Assembly (NCBI RefSeq): GCF_014779555.2 | Contig: NZ_CP094357.1 | Coordinates: 1,984,001-2,048,000 of the forward strand | Origin: Lysobacter capsici | Lineage (GTDB): Bacteria > Pseudomonadota > Gammaproteobacteria > Xanthomonadales > Xanthomonadaceae | Length of the DNA: 64,000 bases | Direction of reading: 5' to 3' | In this document: positions 30,902-40,401 of the stretch, one piece after another | How the letters are laid out: every line of letters starts with the position of its first letter | Position numbering within the stretch: position 1 is the first letter of the stretch | Position numbers and translations under genes: made by a program | The notes under the pieces: generated by a model | What the model saw: the letters and a program-made list of their open reading frames with translations, nothing else | What the model was told of the DNA's origin: nothing | Databases searched by the model: none

Positions 30902-33379
30902 TCAGAACGTACCGCCGAAGGTGAATTGCAGGCGCTCGAGTTCGTCGCCGCGGTCGAGCTTGGTGGCGCCGTCGGCGCTGTAGATCGGACCCTGCTTCTT
31001 GAACGGGAACGCGTAGCTGATCGAGATCGGGCCCATCGGCGAACGCCACATCAGCGCGATACCGGCCGAGGCGCGCAGTTCGCCGGCGTCGAAGGAATCG
31101 TAGTCCTTGTAGACGTTGCCGAAGTCGACGAACGCGGACACGCGCGCGGCCGGCGTATCGAGCAGGGTCGGGAAGTACATTTCCAGCGAGCCGGTGGTCT
31201 TGAACGCGCCGCCCAGCGGCTGGGCGAAGGTGCTGCCCACGCCCGGCGATTCGCGCGGACCCAGGGTGTTGTCGGTGAAGCCGCGCACCGAGCGCACGCC
31301 GCCGGCGTAGAAGTTCTCGAAGAACGGCAGGCCGGTGGCGGTGATCGTTTCCGGCGGAAGCGGGCCGGTGGGACCGTCGCGGTCGATCACGCGGCTGGTG
31401 TCGCTGCCGTAGCTGTCGCCGTAACCGAGTTCGGCGCGGGTGTTGAGCACCAGATGGCGCGACAGCGGCCAGAACTTGGAGAAGTTGTAGTTGATCTTGT
31501 AGTACTCGACCGTCGAGCCGGGCAGGGTCGCTTCCAGCCAGATGCGCTGCTGGGTGCCGGCGGTCGGGGTCAGCGCGTGGTTGAGGCTGTTGCGGCCCCA
31601 GCCGATCTGCGCGCGCCATGCGTGGAAGGTGCGGTGGCCCAGCGCATCGAGGTAATCGATGATGCTGGCCGGCGCGGTGCCTTCGAAGGCCAGGATTTCG
31701 TTGCTGTCGATGCCGATCAGGCCGGTCACCGAGTCGGTCTCGGTCAGCGGAATGCCGAGCACGACCTGACCGGTGCCGCTGGTGGTCGAGTACTGCGCGG
31801 TGTTGAAGTCGGAGTAGTCCAACTCGCGCCACGACAGGTTGTAGCCCAGCGACACGCCGTCGTCGGTGAAGTAGGGGTTGGTGTAGGAGAAGTCGTAGCG
31901 CGACTGGTAGTAGCTGCGCTGCGCCTGCACCGACACGCGGTTGCCGCTGCCGAGGAAGTTGTTCTGCGACAGCTGCACCTGGGTGGTGAGCTTGCCGAGC
32001 TGCGAATAGCCCAGGCCGAACACGAAGCTGCCCGAGGTGGTTTCCTTCAGGTTGTAGACGATGTCGACCTGATCGTTGGTGCCCGGGACCGGCTTGCTCT
32101 CGACGTCGACCGTCTCGAAATAGCCCAGGCCCTGCAGGCGGATCTTGGAACGGTCGATCGCGGCCTGCGAGTACCAGGTGCCTTCGAACTGGCGCATTTC
32201 GCGGCGCAAGACTTCGTCGCCGGTGCGGGTGTTGCCCTTGAACACCACCCGGCGCACGTTGACGCGCGGGCCGGGCACGACCTGCATGTTGATGCCGACG
32301 GTCTTGTTTTCGCGGTTCACGTCCGGAATCGGATTGACCTGCGCGAACGCGTAACCGACGTTGCCGAGCGCGGCGGTGATCGATTCGGAACTGACCTCGA
32401 GCAGGCGGCGCGAGAAAATCTGTTCGGGCTTGACGATGACCAGCTTCTCGACCTGGTCCTTCGGCAGCACCGTGTCGCCGGTGACCTGCACGCTGGAAAC
32501 CTTGTACTGCTCGCCCTCGGTGATGCCGGCCGACAGGAACATGTCCTGACGGTCCGGGCTGATCGAGACCTGGGTCGAGTCGATGCTGAAATCGACGTAG
32601 CCGCGGTCGAGGTAATAGGAGTTGAGCTTTTCCAGGTCGCCGGAGAGCTTCTCGCGCGAGTACTGGTCGTCGCGGCGGTACCAGCTGAGCCAGTTGTGCT
32701 CGCGCGATTCCCAGCCGTTGACGATGTCCTTCTGCTCGAACTTGTCGTTGCCGATCAGGTTGATGTGGCGGATCTTGGCCGCCTTGCCTTCCTTGACGTT
32801 GATCGTGATGTCGACGCGGTTGCGGTCGAGGCGGTTCACCGACGGGGTGATCTCGACGTTGTACTTGCCGCGGTTGTTGTACTGGCGCGCAAGATCCTGG
32901 GTGACCTTGTCGAGCGCGAGGCGGTCGAAGGTGTCGCCTTCGGCCAGGCCGATTTCCTTCAGACCCTTGAGCAGGTCCTCGGACTTGATGTCCTTGTTGC
33001 CGGTCAGGGTCAGCTTGTTGATCGCCGGACGCTCGCTGACGGTGACCACCAGGATGTTGCCCTGGCGGTCGAGCTGCACGTCTTCGAAGAAGCCGGTCTT
33101 GTACAGCGCGCGGATGGCGTCGCCGGCCTTGGCCGTGTCCATGGTGTCGCCGCGCTCGACCGGCAGGTAGGTGAACACCGTGCCGGCGGAAATGCGTTGC
33201 AGGCCGTCGATGCGGATGTCGCTGACGGTGAACGAACCCGGGCCGGGCGCGTTCGGCGCGGCGCCCCCGAGGGAGAACGGATCGGCCGACTGGGCCAACG
33301 CGGGAATCGCCGGGGCCGAGGTCATTGCCGTGGCAAGGGCGAGGGCGAGCAGGCGGCGATTAGGAATTCGCGTCATCAT
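30902..33379 (-). CDS. bamA: Outer membrane protein assembly factor BamA
   Basis: BamA is the beta-barrel core of the BAM complex that folds outer membrane proteins. The 825-residue protein starts with a signal peptide (MMTRIPNRRLLALALATAMT, cleavage likely after the ALAQ near residue 30). Five POTRA domains follow (about residues 48-440), then a 16-strand barrel. The barrel carries the family motif VRGF in GGVRSVRGFTDNTLGPRES and ends in an aromatic residue (LQFTFGGTF). ATG at 33379 or 33376. It sits between rseP and lpxD, the conserved order. Confidence 0.96.
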   Translation of the reverse strand: MMTRIPNRRLLALALATAMTSAPAIPALAQSADPFSLGGAAPNAPGPGSFTVSDIRIDGLQRISAGTVFTYLPVERGDTMDTAKAGDAIRALYKTGFFEDVQLDRQGNILVVTVSERPAINKLTLTGNKDIKSEDLLKGLKEIGLAEGDTFDRLALDKVTQDLARQYNNRGKYNVEITPSVNRLDRNRVDITINVKEGKAAKIRHINLIGNDKFEQKDIVNGWESREHNWLSWYRRDDQYSREKLSGDLEKLNSYYLDRGYVDFSIDSTQVSISPDRQDMFLSAGITEGEQYKVSSVQVTGDTVLPKDQVEKLVIVKPEQIFSRRLLEVSSESITAALGNVGYAFAQVNPIPDVNRENKTVGINMQVVPGPRVNVRRVVFKGNTRTGDEVLRREMRQFEGTWYSQAAIDRSKIRLQGLGYFETVDVESKPVPGTNDQVDIVYNLKETTSGSFVFGLGYSQLGKLTTQVQLSQNNFLGSGNRVSVQAQRSYYQSRYDFSYTNPYFTDDGVSLGYNLSWRELDYSDFNTAQYSTTSGTGQVVLGIPLTETDSVTGLIGIDSNEILAFEGTAPASIIDYLDALGHRTFHAWRAQIGWGRNSLNHALTPTAGTQQRIWLEATLPGSTVEYYKINYNFSKFWPLSRHLVLNTRAELGYGDSYGSDTSRVIDRDGPTGPLPPETITATGLPFFENFYAGGVRSVRGFTDNTLGPRESPGVGSTFAQPLGGAFKTTGSLEMYFPTLLDTPAARVSAFVDFGNVYKDYDSFDAGELRASAGIALMWRSPMGPISISYAFPFKKQGPIYSADGATKLDRGDELERLQFTFGGTF

Positions 33380-33504
33380 TACGTCCGTTGGGGGCTGGTC
33401 TGCCAGCGTGAATGCACGCGGGCATGGGGCGAAGCGGGCCGGTTAGGCGGGGTAGATTAAGGCAGGCGTTGTAGCAAAGCGTTCGTTCGAGCGTCGGGCC
33501 GGCA

Positions 33505-34869
33505 TCAGCGCACCAGGTTGTTCAAGATGTCGTTGTAGAACGCCAGGCCCATCAGGCTCGCGATCAACGCCAGGCCGACGAAATGTCCGGCCGCCATGAC
33601 GCGTTCGCTGACCGGGCTGCCTTTGACCAGCTCGATAAGGTAATACAGCAGGTGTCCGCCGTCCAAGATCGGGATCGGCAGCAGGTTCAGGATTCCCAGG
33701 CTCAGCGACAGCATCGCCAGCAGCTGCAGGTACCAGGCCGGGCCGTTGCTGGCATAGGCGTTGGCGGCGCGGCCGATGGTCACCGGGCCGGCGACGGTGT
33801 TCTGGATCGAGACCCGGCCGGTGAAGGCGCGGCCGATCATCGCGAACAGCTCGCGGGCCTGGTGGATGCTTTCGCGAAACGCCGCCGGCACCGCGTCGAT
33901 CGGGCCGTAGCGCAGGACCGCGTCGCGCTTGGGCTCGCCGATGGTGGCCGGCGGCGCCACGCCCAGGCCCCAGAATTCCTCGCCGTTTTCGCGCTTCATG
34001 CGCTTGGGCGCGATTTCCAGCGCCAAGCGGTCGCCGTTGCGGGCCACTTCGATCATCGCGTTGCCGCCGCGTTCGCCCAGGCGGCCGACGGCCGGCGCGA
34101 TGTCGTTCCAGCTGGCGATCGGGTCGCCGTCGATGGCGGTGATGCGGTCGCCCTCGGCGAGCACGCCCCAGGCCGCTTCGCCGGGGCTGACCCGGCCGAT
34201 CACCGCCGGAATCAGCTGATGGCGGCCGCTCAGGCCCATGACTTCGACCGCGCGGCGCTCGTCGAACGAGGCCGGCAGCTTGGACAGGCGCAGGTGGCGG
34301 GTCAGCTGGCTGCCGTTTTCGCTGCGCACCTGCACCGCGACGTCGTCGCGGTCGAGCGCGTGCGGGATCAGCGCCATCTGCACCTCGCTCCAGGTCGGGG
34401 TGACGCGGTCGCCGATCTGCAGCACGGTGTCGCCGCGGCGCATTCCCGATTCGGCGGCGATGCCGTTGACGCTGCCGACCACCGGCGCGAAGTCGGGGCG
34501 GCCGATCACGAACATGCCCCACAGGAACAGCACGCACAGGATCAGGTTGGCGACCGGGCCGGCGGCGGTGATGGCGATGCGCTGCCACACCGACTTGCGG
34601 TTGAACGCCTGCTGCGCGAGCGCTTCGCCGACTTCGTACTCGCGCTCGTCGAGCATCTTGACGTAGCCGCCCAGCGGAATGCGGCCGATCGCGTATTCGG
34701 TTCCGTCCTTGCCCACGCGCATCCACAGCGGCTTGCCGAAGCCGACCGAGAAGCGCAGCACCTTGACCCCGCAGCGGCGCGCGACCCAGAAGTGGCCGAA
34801 TTCGTGCAGGGTGACCAGCACGCCGAGGCTGATGATCAGCCACCACAACGAGCCCAGGATTTCGCTCAT
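33505..34869 (-). CDS. rseP: RIP metalloprotease RseP
   Basis: RseP is an intramembrane site-2 zinc protease that cleaves anti-sigma factors (RseA type) and signal-peptide remnants. The 454-residue protein has the zinc motif HEFGH at residues 22-26 in the first membrane segment, two central PDZ domains (about 110-300), and the C-terminal membrane motif NLLPIPILDGGHLLYY with the third zinc ligand. Start at 34869 (MSEILGSLWWLIISLG), seven bases after the dxr stop; the longer frame lacks family character. It links envelope-stress sensing to the adjacent bamA. Confidence 0.95.
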   Translation of the reverse strand: MSEILGSLWWLIISLGVLVTLHEFGHFWVARRCGVKVLRFSVGFGKPLWMRVGKDGTEYAIGRIPLGGYVKMLDEREYEVGEALAQQAFNRKSVWQRIAITAAGPVANLILCVLFLWGMFVIGRPDFAPVVGSVNGIAAESGMRRGDTVLQIGDRVTPTWSEVQMALIPHALDRDDVAVQVRSENGSQLTRHLRLSKLPASFDERRAVEVMGLSGRHQLIPAVIGRVSPGEAAWGVLAEGDRITAIDGDPIASWNDIAPAVGRLGERGGNAMIEVARNGDRLALEIAPKRMKRENGEEFWGLGVAPPATIGEPKRDAVLRYGPIDAVPAAFRESIHQARELFAMIGRAFTGRVSIQNTVAGPVTIGRAANAYASNGPAWYLQLLAMLSLSLGILNLLPIPILDGGHLLYYLIELVKGSPVSERVMAAGHFVGLALIASLMGLAFYNDILNNLVR

Positions 34870-34876
34870 GGCTGCC

Positions 34877-36115
34877 TCAGGCTCTTTGACCGATCGCCTG
34901 CTCGGCGTGGCGGCGGGCCAGGGCATCGGCCTCGCGCAGCGCCGCCAGCGAGCTGGCCGGGGTGGACGGGAGCGCGGCGAGGGTGTCCTCGACCAGCGCG
35001 GGTATCGCTAGGAAACCGATGCGCCGCTGAAGAAAGGCTGAAACGGCCACTTCGTTGGCGGCGTTGAGCACCGCCGGGGCGGTGCCGCCGGCGGCCAGGG
35101 CCTCGAAGGCCAGGCGCAGGCAGGGGAAGGCGTCGAGGTCGGGGCGTTCGAAATCGAGCCGGCCATGGGCCAGCAGGTCGAGCCCGGCGACCCCGGATTC
35201 GATCCGCTCCGGCCAGCCGAAGCCCACCGCCAGCGCGGTGCGCATGTCGGGCAGGCCGAGCTGGGCGAGGGTCGAGCCGTCGACGAATTCGACCAGCGAA
35301 TGGACCAGGCTTTGCGGATGCACCAGCACTTCGATGCGATCGCCGCCGACCCCGAACAGGTGGTGCGCCTCGATGACTTCCAGGCCTTTGTTCATCAGCG
35401 TGGCCGAGTCGACCGAGATCTTCGGGCCCATCGACCACTTCGGGTGCGCGACCGCCTGTTCGGGCGTGACCTGGCCCAGGTCCGAACGTGTACGGCCGCG
35501 GAACGGCCCGCCCGACGCGGTCAGCAGGATCCGCTTCAGACCGGGCTGCGAGGCCGGGTGGACGGGCTGCGCGCCGCCGGTTTGCGCGGCGCCGTGCTGC
35601 GCCACGCGCGATTGCGCCGCCGGCAGGCATTGGAAGATCGCGTTGTGTTCGCTGTCGATCGGCACGATGCAGGCGCCCGATTCGTGCGCGGTCTGCATCA
35701 GCAGTTCGCCGGCCAGGACCAGCGATTCCTTGTTGGCCAGCAGCAGGCGCTTGCCGGCGCGCGCCGCGGCCAGGGTCGAGGACAGCCCGGCCGCGCCGAC
35801 GATCGCCGCGACCACGGTGTCGCAGGCGTCGGACGACACCAGATCGACCAGGGCCTCGTCGCCGCAATGGGCCACGGTGGCAAGACCGCGTTCGCGCAGG
35901 CCGTCGCGCAATGCCGCGAAGCCGGCCGGGTCGGCGATCACCGCGTGATCGGGGCGATGGCGTTCGCACAGCGTCAGCAGCGCATCGACCTTGCCGCCGG
36001 CGGCGAGCACGGTGGCGCGCAGGGCGTCGCTGTGGCGGGCGATCACGTCCAACGCCGAGGTGCCGATGGAGCCGGTGGCGCCCAGGACGGCGACGTTGCG
36101 GGCTGGGGTGGTCAT
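34877..36115 (-). CDS. dxr: 1-deoxy-D-xylulose 5-phosphate reductoisomerase
   Basis: Dxr (IspC) converts DXP to MEP with NADPH, the committed step of the non-mevalonate isoprenoid pathway. The 412-residue protein has the NADPH motif GATGSIG (residues 12-18), [25 protein letters not shown], the flexible-loop region [10 protein letters not shown], and [20 protein letters not shown] with the metal ligands. A Gln/Ala-rich linker around residues 168-192 is somewhat longer than in E. coli. Start at the ATG at 36115. Seven bases separate it from rseP; a repeat lies between it and cdsA. Confidence 0.96.
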   Translation of the reverse strand: MTTPARNVAVLGATGSIGTSALDVIARHSDALRATVLAAGGKVDALLTLCERHRPDHAVIADPAGFAALRDGLRERGLATVAHCGDEALVDLVSSDACDTVVAAIVGAAGLSSTLAAARAGKRLLLANKESLVLAGELLMQTAHESGACIVPIDSEHNAIFQCLPAAQSRVAQHGAAQTGGAQPVHPASQPGLKRILLTASGGPFRGRTRSDLGQVTPEQAVAHPKWSMGPKISVDSATLMNKGLEVIEAHHLFGVGGDRIEVLVHPQSLVHSLVEFVDGSTLAQLGLPDMRTALAVGFGWPERIESGVAGLDLLAHGRLDFERPDLDAFPCLRLAFEALAAGGTAPAVLNAANEVAVSAFLQRRIGFLAIPALVEDTLAALPSTPASSLAALREADALARRHAEQAIGQRA

Positions 36116-36164
36116 GCGGGGGCCTTGTTCGTGCTTACGACCGAGGCCGGGAACTGACGATGAG

Positions 36165-36337
36165 GAGCAAAAGCGAACTCCCCTCGGTCCCCCTTCTGCA
36201 AAGGGACGGGTCGCCGCGTATCAACCGCGCGCGGCTTATCAGAAGCACGCCAATTACTCGCTGCGTCTGCGTGGTGCAGGCTTTGCAAATACGTCCCGTC
36301 CTTTTGCAAAAGGGGGACAGGAGGATTCGCTTTTTTC
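36165..36337. repeat. Intergenic inverted repeat between cdsA and dxr
   Basis: The left arm AAAAGCGAACTCCCCTCGGT-CCCCCTTCTGCAAAGGGA (about 36169-36206) is an imperfect inverted copy of the right arm (about 36298-36336, TCCTTTTGCAAAAGGGGGAC...). It resembles the paired CCCCCTTTG-CAAAGGGGG and AAAGCGAATCC motifs of the repeat at 24378-24885. It fills the 286-base gap between cdsA and dxr; no gene is visible. Confidence 0.7.
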
Positions 36338-36401
36338 GCAACTGCGAGCGCCGCGGCGCCAGCAGTCAACGAAAAACCATCGGCTTCGACAAGGCTCATC
36401 A

Positions 36402-37274
36402 TCAAAACCCAAAAATCGCCTTGCCCAGCGCGAACACCGGCAGCGCCGCGAGCACGCCGTCGATGCGATCGAGAATGCCGCCGTGCCCCGGAATCAGATG
36501 CCCGGAATCCTTCACCCCGACATGCCGCTTGAGCAGGCTCTCGAACAGGTCGCCGACCACCGAGAACAGCATCGCCACCAGCGACACCAGCGCAACCCAC
36601 GGCAGCTGCGCGGTGGTCGCGCCGGCCAGCATCGAGAAACCCACGCCGGCCGCGACGCCGGCGATGGCGCCGCCGACCAGGCCTTCGACGGTCTTGTTGG
36701 GGCTCACCCGCGGCGCGAGCTTGAGCATGCCAAACTTGCGTCCGGCGAAATACGCGCCCGAATCGGCCGCCCACACCACCGCCAGCGCGGTCAGCAGCCA
36801 CCAATGGCCGACCGGCAGGCCGCCCAGGCCGATCGGGCCCTCGGCGTGGATCCAGGCCATCGCGCACCAGGCCGGGATCACGCTCAACGCGGCCGCGGCG
36901 AGCTTGAACATGCGCGCATAGGTGCGGTGATCGCTGGCGAAGTTAAAGCGCTGCAGCCACAGCAGCGCCAGCAGCCACCAGACCACGCCGACCAGCGAGG
37001 CGATCTTGAACAGCACCATCGACGGCGCCTGCGCCGCGCCCAGGCCGCTGGTGCGCGAGGCCCACACGATCGCCACCATCAGCGCCATGTGCACCACCAG
37101 CAGCACGGTGCGCGACAGGGTGTCCTCGATCTCGGCCAGATCGAACCATTCCCACAGCCCGATCAGGAACAGCACCGCGGTCAGCGCGATCACCCACGGC
37201 GTCGACAACAGCAGGATCGCCGCGATCGCGACAGGCGCCATGACCAGCGCGGCAAGCAGGCGGGTTCGGGTCAT
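36402..37274 (-). CDS. cdsA: Phosphatidate cytidylyltransferase
   Basis: CdsA makes CDP-diacylglycerol from phosphatidic acid and CTP, the precursor of all membrane phospholipids. The 290-residue protein has about eight hydrophobic segments, starting at the N-terminus (LLAALVMAPVAIAAILLLS). The family signature is at the C-terminal end: SLLKRHVGVKDSGHLIPGHG followed by GILDRIDG. SPNKTVEGLVGG is also typical. It overlaps uppS by four bases (ATGA), so the two are translationally coupled. Confidence 0.95.
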   Translation of the reverse strand: MTRTRLLAALVMAPVAIAAILLLSTPWVIALTAVLFLIGLWEWFDLAEIEDTLSRTVLLVVHMALMVAIVWASRTSGLGAAQAPSMVLFKIASLVGVVWWLLALLWLQRFNFASDHRTYARMFKLAAAALSVIPAWCAMAWIHAEGPIGLGGLPVGHWWLLTALAVVWAADSGAYFAGRKFGMLKLAPRVSPNKTVEGLVGGAIAGVAAGVGFSMLAGATTAQLPWVALVSLVAMLFSVVGDLFESLLKRHVGVKDSGHLIPGHGGILDRIDGVLAALPVFALGKAIFGF

Positions 37275-38041
37275 TTAACAGTCTCGTTGGGCTGGGCGAG
37301 AGCGATCTGCGCCCCGGTCAGGCCGAAGCGGCGTTCGCGGCTGGCGAAATCGTCCAGCGCGGTCTGCAGCAAGCCGGCGTCGAGCTCGGGCCACAGCGCT
37401 TCGGTGAACCACAGTTCGGTATAGGCCAGCTGCCACAGCAGGAAATTGCTGATTCGGGTGTCGCCGCCGGTACGAATGAACAGGTCCGGCGCCGGCAGCT
37501 CGGCCAGCGACATGCGCGAGGCCAGCAGGCGTTCGTCGATCGCTTCCACCGCCAAGGTGCCGGCCGCGACCTCCGCGGCCAGCGAGCGCGCGGCCTGGGC
37601 GATGTCCCAGCGGCCGCCGTAACTGGCGGCGATGCTCAGGTGCAAGACGGTGTTGTTGCGGGTCTGGCGCTCGGCCGCGGCCATGCGCTCGCGGATCTTT
37701 TCGGAAAAGCGCTCGCGTTCGCCGATGAAGCGCACCCGTACCCCGCGCCGGTCGAGTTCCTCGACCTCGCGCTCGAGCGCATTGAGGAACAGCTTCATCA
37801 GCGCGCCGACCTCGTCCTCGGGCCGGCCCCAGTTTTCGCTGGAGAACGCGAACAGGGTCAGCGCCTGGACGCCGCGCGCGATGCAGAAGTCGATACAGAC
37901 GTTGACCGCGCGCGCGCCGGCGCGGTGGCCGATGATGCGCGGCCGGCGCCGCCGTTCGGCCCAGCGGCCGTTGCCGTCCATGATGACGGCCAGGTGGCGC
38001 GGGATGCGTGCGGGCGCGGCGTTGGCGGGCTCGGAAGGCAT
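37271..38041 (-). CDS. uppS: Undecaprenyl diphosphate synthase (cis-prenyltransferase)
   Basis: UppS extends farnesyl diphosphate with IPP units in cis to undecaprenyl diphosphate, the lipid carrier for peptidoglycan and O-antigen. The 256-residue protein has VIMDGNGRWAERRRRPRIIG with the catalytic Asp, GHRAGARAVN, TLFAFSSENWGRPEDEV and the C-terminal FIRTGGDTRISNFLLWQLAY plus TELWFTEALWPE. Start at the ATG at 38041. About 170 bases separate it from frr. It consumes the product of IspA encoded elsewhere in the window. Confidence 0.96.
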   Translation of the reverse strand: MPSEPANAAPARIPRHLAVIMDGNGRWAERRRRPRIIGHRAGARAVNVCIDFCIARGVQALTLFAFSSENWGRPEDEVGALMKLFLNALEREVEELDRRGVRVRFIGERERFSEKIRERMAAAERQTRNNTVLHLSIAASYGGRWDIAQAARSLAAEVAAGTLAVEAIDERLLASRMSLAELPAPDLFIRTGGDTRISNFLLWQLAYTELWFTEALWPELDAGLLQTALDDFASRERRFGLTGAQIALAQPNETVK

Positions 38042-38212
38042 GGCGCCGATGATGAAGACCTCAGGCTGCGGATGGGACGGCGGAATCGGCGGGATTGGGG
38101 CGGGTCGGGCGGCACGGTCCGGGGGCGGGCTCGATCCAGGCAGCCCAGTGCTGGACCCGCACGCCGCGCAGAAGTTCAGTGATCCGAACTCGGCGGGCGC
38201 GGGCCCGGCGGT

Positions 38213-38770
38213 TCACACCGCCATCAGTTCCTGTTCCTTGGCCTTGACCACGCCGTCCACGTCCTTGATCGCGCTGTCGGTGATCTTCTGGATCTCGCCT
38301 TCGAAGCTGCGCAGCTCGTCTTCGGTGACCTTCTTGTCCTTGAGCAGTTCCTTGGCCTGATGGTTGGCATCGCGGCGGATGTTGCGGATCGCGACCTTGG
38401 CGTCCTCGCTCTGGGCGTGCACGACCTTGGTCAGTTCCTTGCGGCGTTCCTCGGTCAGCGCCGGCAGGTTGATGCGGATCACGGTGCCGGCGGTGTTCGG
38501 GGTCAGGCCCAGGTCGGAGGCGAGGATGGCCTTCTCGACCGCGCCGACGATCTGCTTTTCCCACGGGGTGATGGTCAGGGTGCGCGCGTCGCTGACCTGC
38601 ACGCTGGCGACCTGGCCCAGCGGCATTTCGGAGCCGTGGTAGTTCACTTTCAGATGATCGACCAGCGCGGTGGACGCGCGCCCGGTGCGGATCTTGGTCA
38701 GGTCGTGGCGAAAGGCTTCGACACTCTTGGTCATGCGGTTCTGAGAGTCTTTCTTGATGTCGTTGAGCAT
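38213..38770 (-). CDS. frr: Ribosome recycling factor
   Basis: RRF, with EF-G, splits the post-termination ribosome. The 185-residue protein begins MLNDIKKDSQNRMTKSVEAF and contains LTKIRTGRASTALVDHLKVN, MPLGQVASVQVSDARTLTI and the long C-terminal helix region including NIRRDANHQAKELLKD. Start at 38770, giving the normal length. In most gammaproteobacteria pyrH precedes frr directly; here about 4.4 kb of other genes lie between them. Confidence 0.97.
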   Translation of the reverse strand: MLNDIKKDSQNRMTKSVEAFRHDLTKIRTGRASTALVDHLKVNYHGSEMPLGQVASVQVSDARTLTITPWEKQIVGAVEKAILASDLGLTPNTAGTVIRINLPALTEERRKELTKVVHAQSEDAKVAIRNIRRDANHQAKELLKDKKVTEDELRSFEGEIQKITDSAIKDVDGVVKAKEQELMAV

Positions 38771-39056
38771 CGCCGGCTCCGTTCCAGTAGCGGTAATCGC
38801 GGGATTATATGGGCTCGGGCGGGTTTTGCGGGCCACGGGGTCCCGGCGCGGACGCCCACGGCGGCCCGGATCGGCGAAATTGACGAGCGTTCGCGGTCGT
38901 TCGAGGGGATGCGGCGCGGCACGATGCGCATCGCGAATGCAGGCGATGCGTCGCCGGGGATCACGTTTTGCGCGGAATCGTAGCGGCTGCGTTCAGGCCC
39001 GGCCGGGTGAGCGGTGCGATGGGCCGGCATTTTCGCTGCGATGCAGCATGCGGCGC
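38771..39056. other. Intergenic stretch upstream of frr
   Basis: About 285 bases between the frr start and the CDF gene stop. It must hold the frr-uppS-cdsA promoter because the usual upstream gene pyrH is displaced. I cannot identify reliable -35/-10 boxes or a terminator for the CDF gene. Confidence 0.4.
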
Positions 39057-40208
39057 TCAGGGGCGATGGGCGTGCTGGCGCGGGTGGTCGTGCGGGTGCT
39101 CGTCGTGGGGCCGGTCGTCGTGAGGATGGCCGTCGTGACCATGACCGCAGTCATGGTCACGGTGCGCTTGATGACCGAGGTCATGGTCATGCCGCGGACC
39201 ATGGCTGTAGTCATGGTCATGGTGCGCATGGCCGTGATCGTGCGAATGATCCGACCCATGCGCATCGTGCCCATGCCCCTCGTGCCCATGCGCGTGCCCG
39301 CCGTGCGGCGCGCGGTCGTGGCGATCGTGCTCGCAGGCGCGGCCGTGTTCGACCTGCAGGGTCGGGTGATTGATGCCGAAGCGACGGTCGAGTTCGCGGT
39401 TGAGGCGATCGATGAAGGCGTCGTGGTCGTGGTCGTCGGGCCGCACGATGTGCGCGGTCATGGCGATTTCGCCCGCGCCCAGCGACCAGATGTGCAGATG
39501 GTGGATCGCCTGCACCCCCGACTGCTGGCGCAACAGGGCTTCGACTTCGCCGCGGTCGATGCCGCGCGGCACCGCGTCCATCGCCGCGTTGAAGGCTTCG
39601 CGCAGCAGGCCGAAGGCGCCGACCGCGACCACCGCGCCGATCAGCAAGGCGATCGCCGGGTCCAGCCATTCCCAGCCGGTCAGCCACATGCCGGCGCCGG
39701 CCAGCACCGCGGCCAGCGACACTGCCGCGTCGGCCATCAGGTGCAGGAAAGCGCCGCGGCGGTTGAGGTCGTGATCGTGCCCGTCGCGCACCAGCCAGGC
39801 CGCGCCGAGATTGACCGCGATGCCGAGCGCGGCGACCACGATCACCGGCAGCGCGGGAATTTCCGGCGGCGCGTTGAAGCGGCGGATCGCCTCCCAGGCC
39901 AAGGCGCCGGAGAAACCCACCAGCAACAGCGAATTGGCCAGCGGCGACAGCAAGGTCGCGCGCCGCCAGCCGTAGGTGTGGCGCGCGGTCGGGGCGCGCT
40001 TGGCCAGCACCGCCGCGCCCCAGGCCAGCGCCAGGCCGAGTACGTCGCCGAAGTTGTGCAGCGCGTCCGACAGCAGCGCCAGCGAATTGGTCATGAAGCC
40101 GTAGCCGGCTTCCAGCGCGGTATAGGCCAGATTGATCAGGGTCACCGCGGCGAATGCGCGGGTGCCGCTGACGCCGTGGTGGTGGCCGTGGTGACTGTGC
40201 GAGTGCAT
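39057..40208 (-). CDS. Cation diffusion facilitator exporter with His/Asp-rich tail
   Basis: This 383-residue member of the CDF family (ZitB/CzcD-like) exports Zn2+ or related divalent cations from the cytoplasm by proton exchange. Six membrane segments are predicted. The metal-site helices carry ALHNFGDVLG (about residues 50-59) and FLHLMADAAVS (about 153-163). A cytoplasmic domain with HHLHIWSLGAGEIAMTAHIV follows. The N-terminus HSHSHHGHHHG and about 90 C-terminal residues with roughly 30 histidines and many aspartates are likely metal-binding, and the tail is long for the family. It is divergent from blaI, with two candidate BlaI operators between. Confidence 0.93.
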   Translation of the reverse strand: MHSHSHHGHHHGVSGTRAFAAVTLINLAYTALEAGYGFMTNSLALLSDALHNFGDVLGLALAWGAAVLAKRAPTARHTYGWRRATLLSPLANSLLLVGFSGALAWEAIRRFNAPPEIPALPVIVVAALGIAVNLGAAWLVRDGHDHDLNRRGAFLHLMADAAVSLAAVLAGAGMWLTGWEWLDPAIALLIGAVVAVGAFGLLREAFNAAMDAVPRGIDRGEVEALLRQQSGVQAIHHLHIWSLGAGEIAMTAHIVRPDDHDHDAFIDRLNRELDRRFGINHPTLQVEHGRACEHDRHDRAPHGGHAHGHEGHGHDAHGSDHSHDHGHAHHDHDYSHGPRHDHDLGHQAHRDHDCGHGHDGHPHDDRPHDEHPHDHPRQHAHRP

Positions 40209-40344
40209 GGGCGAATGCTGTCACGGCCGCGCCCGCGAACACTATTACAGGCCACCGCGCGACCGGTTTAAACCATGACCGGCGTCGGCGAATCCCAATG
40301 CCGGGTGTCGCCGCGCGGGCGAGGGCGGCATGACTTCAGGCACG

Positions 40345-40364
40345 TTGACTACGTTTGTAGTCAA
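40345..40364. promoter_or_regulatory. Candidate BlaI-type operator 1
   Basis: A perfect palindrome, TTGACTAC-GTTT-GTAGTCAA, 38 bases upstream of the blaI-like start. Its CTAC...GTAG core resembles the TACA/TGTA operators bound by BlaI/MecI dimers. It lies between the divergent CDF and blaI-like genes. The TTGACT could also be part of a -35 box. Confidence 0.65.
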
Positions 40365-40375
40365 AGCAACTATGA

Positions 40376-40387
40376 CTACAGCTGTAG
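40376..40387. promoter_or_regulatory. Candidate BlaI-type operator 2
   Basis: The palindrome CTACAGCTGTAG contains the TACA-TGTA core typical of BlaI/MecI sites. It begins 11 bases after operator 1 ends and 14 bases before the blaI-like start. The two adjacent sites suggest autorepression. Confidence 0.65.
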
Positions 40388-40401
40388 CCATGAGGGGCGA
40401 C

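Noticed and set aside
30926-33460. 844-residue + strand frame across bamA
   Set aside because: Antisense of bamA; no signal peptide, domains or ribosome-binding site.
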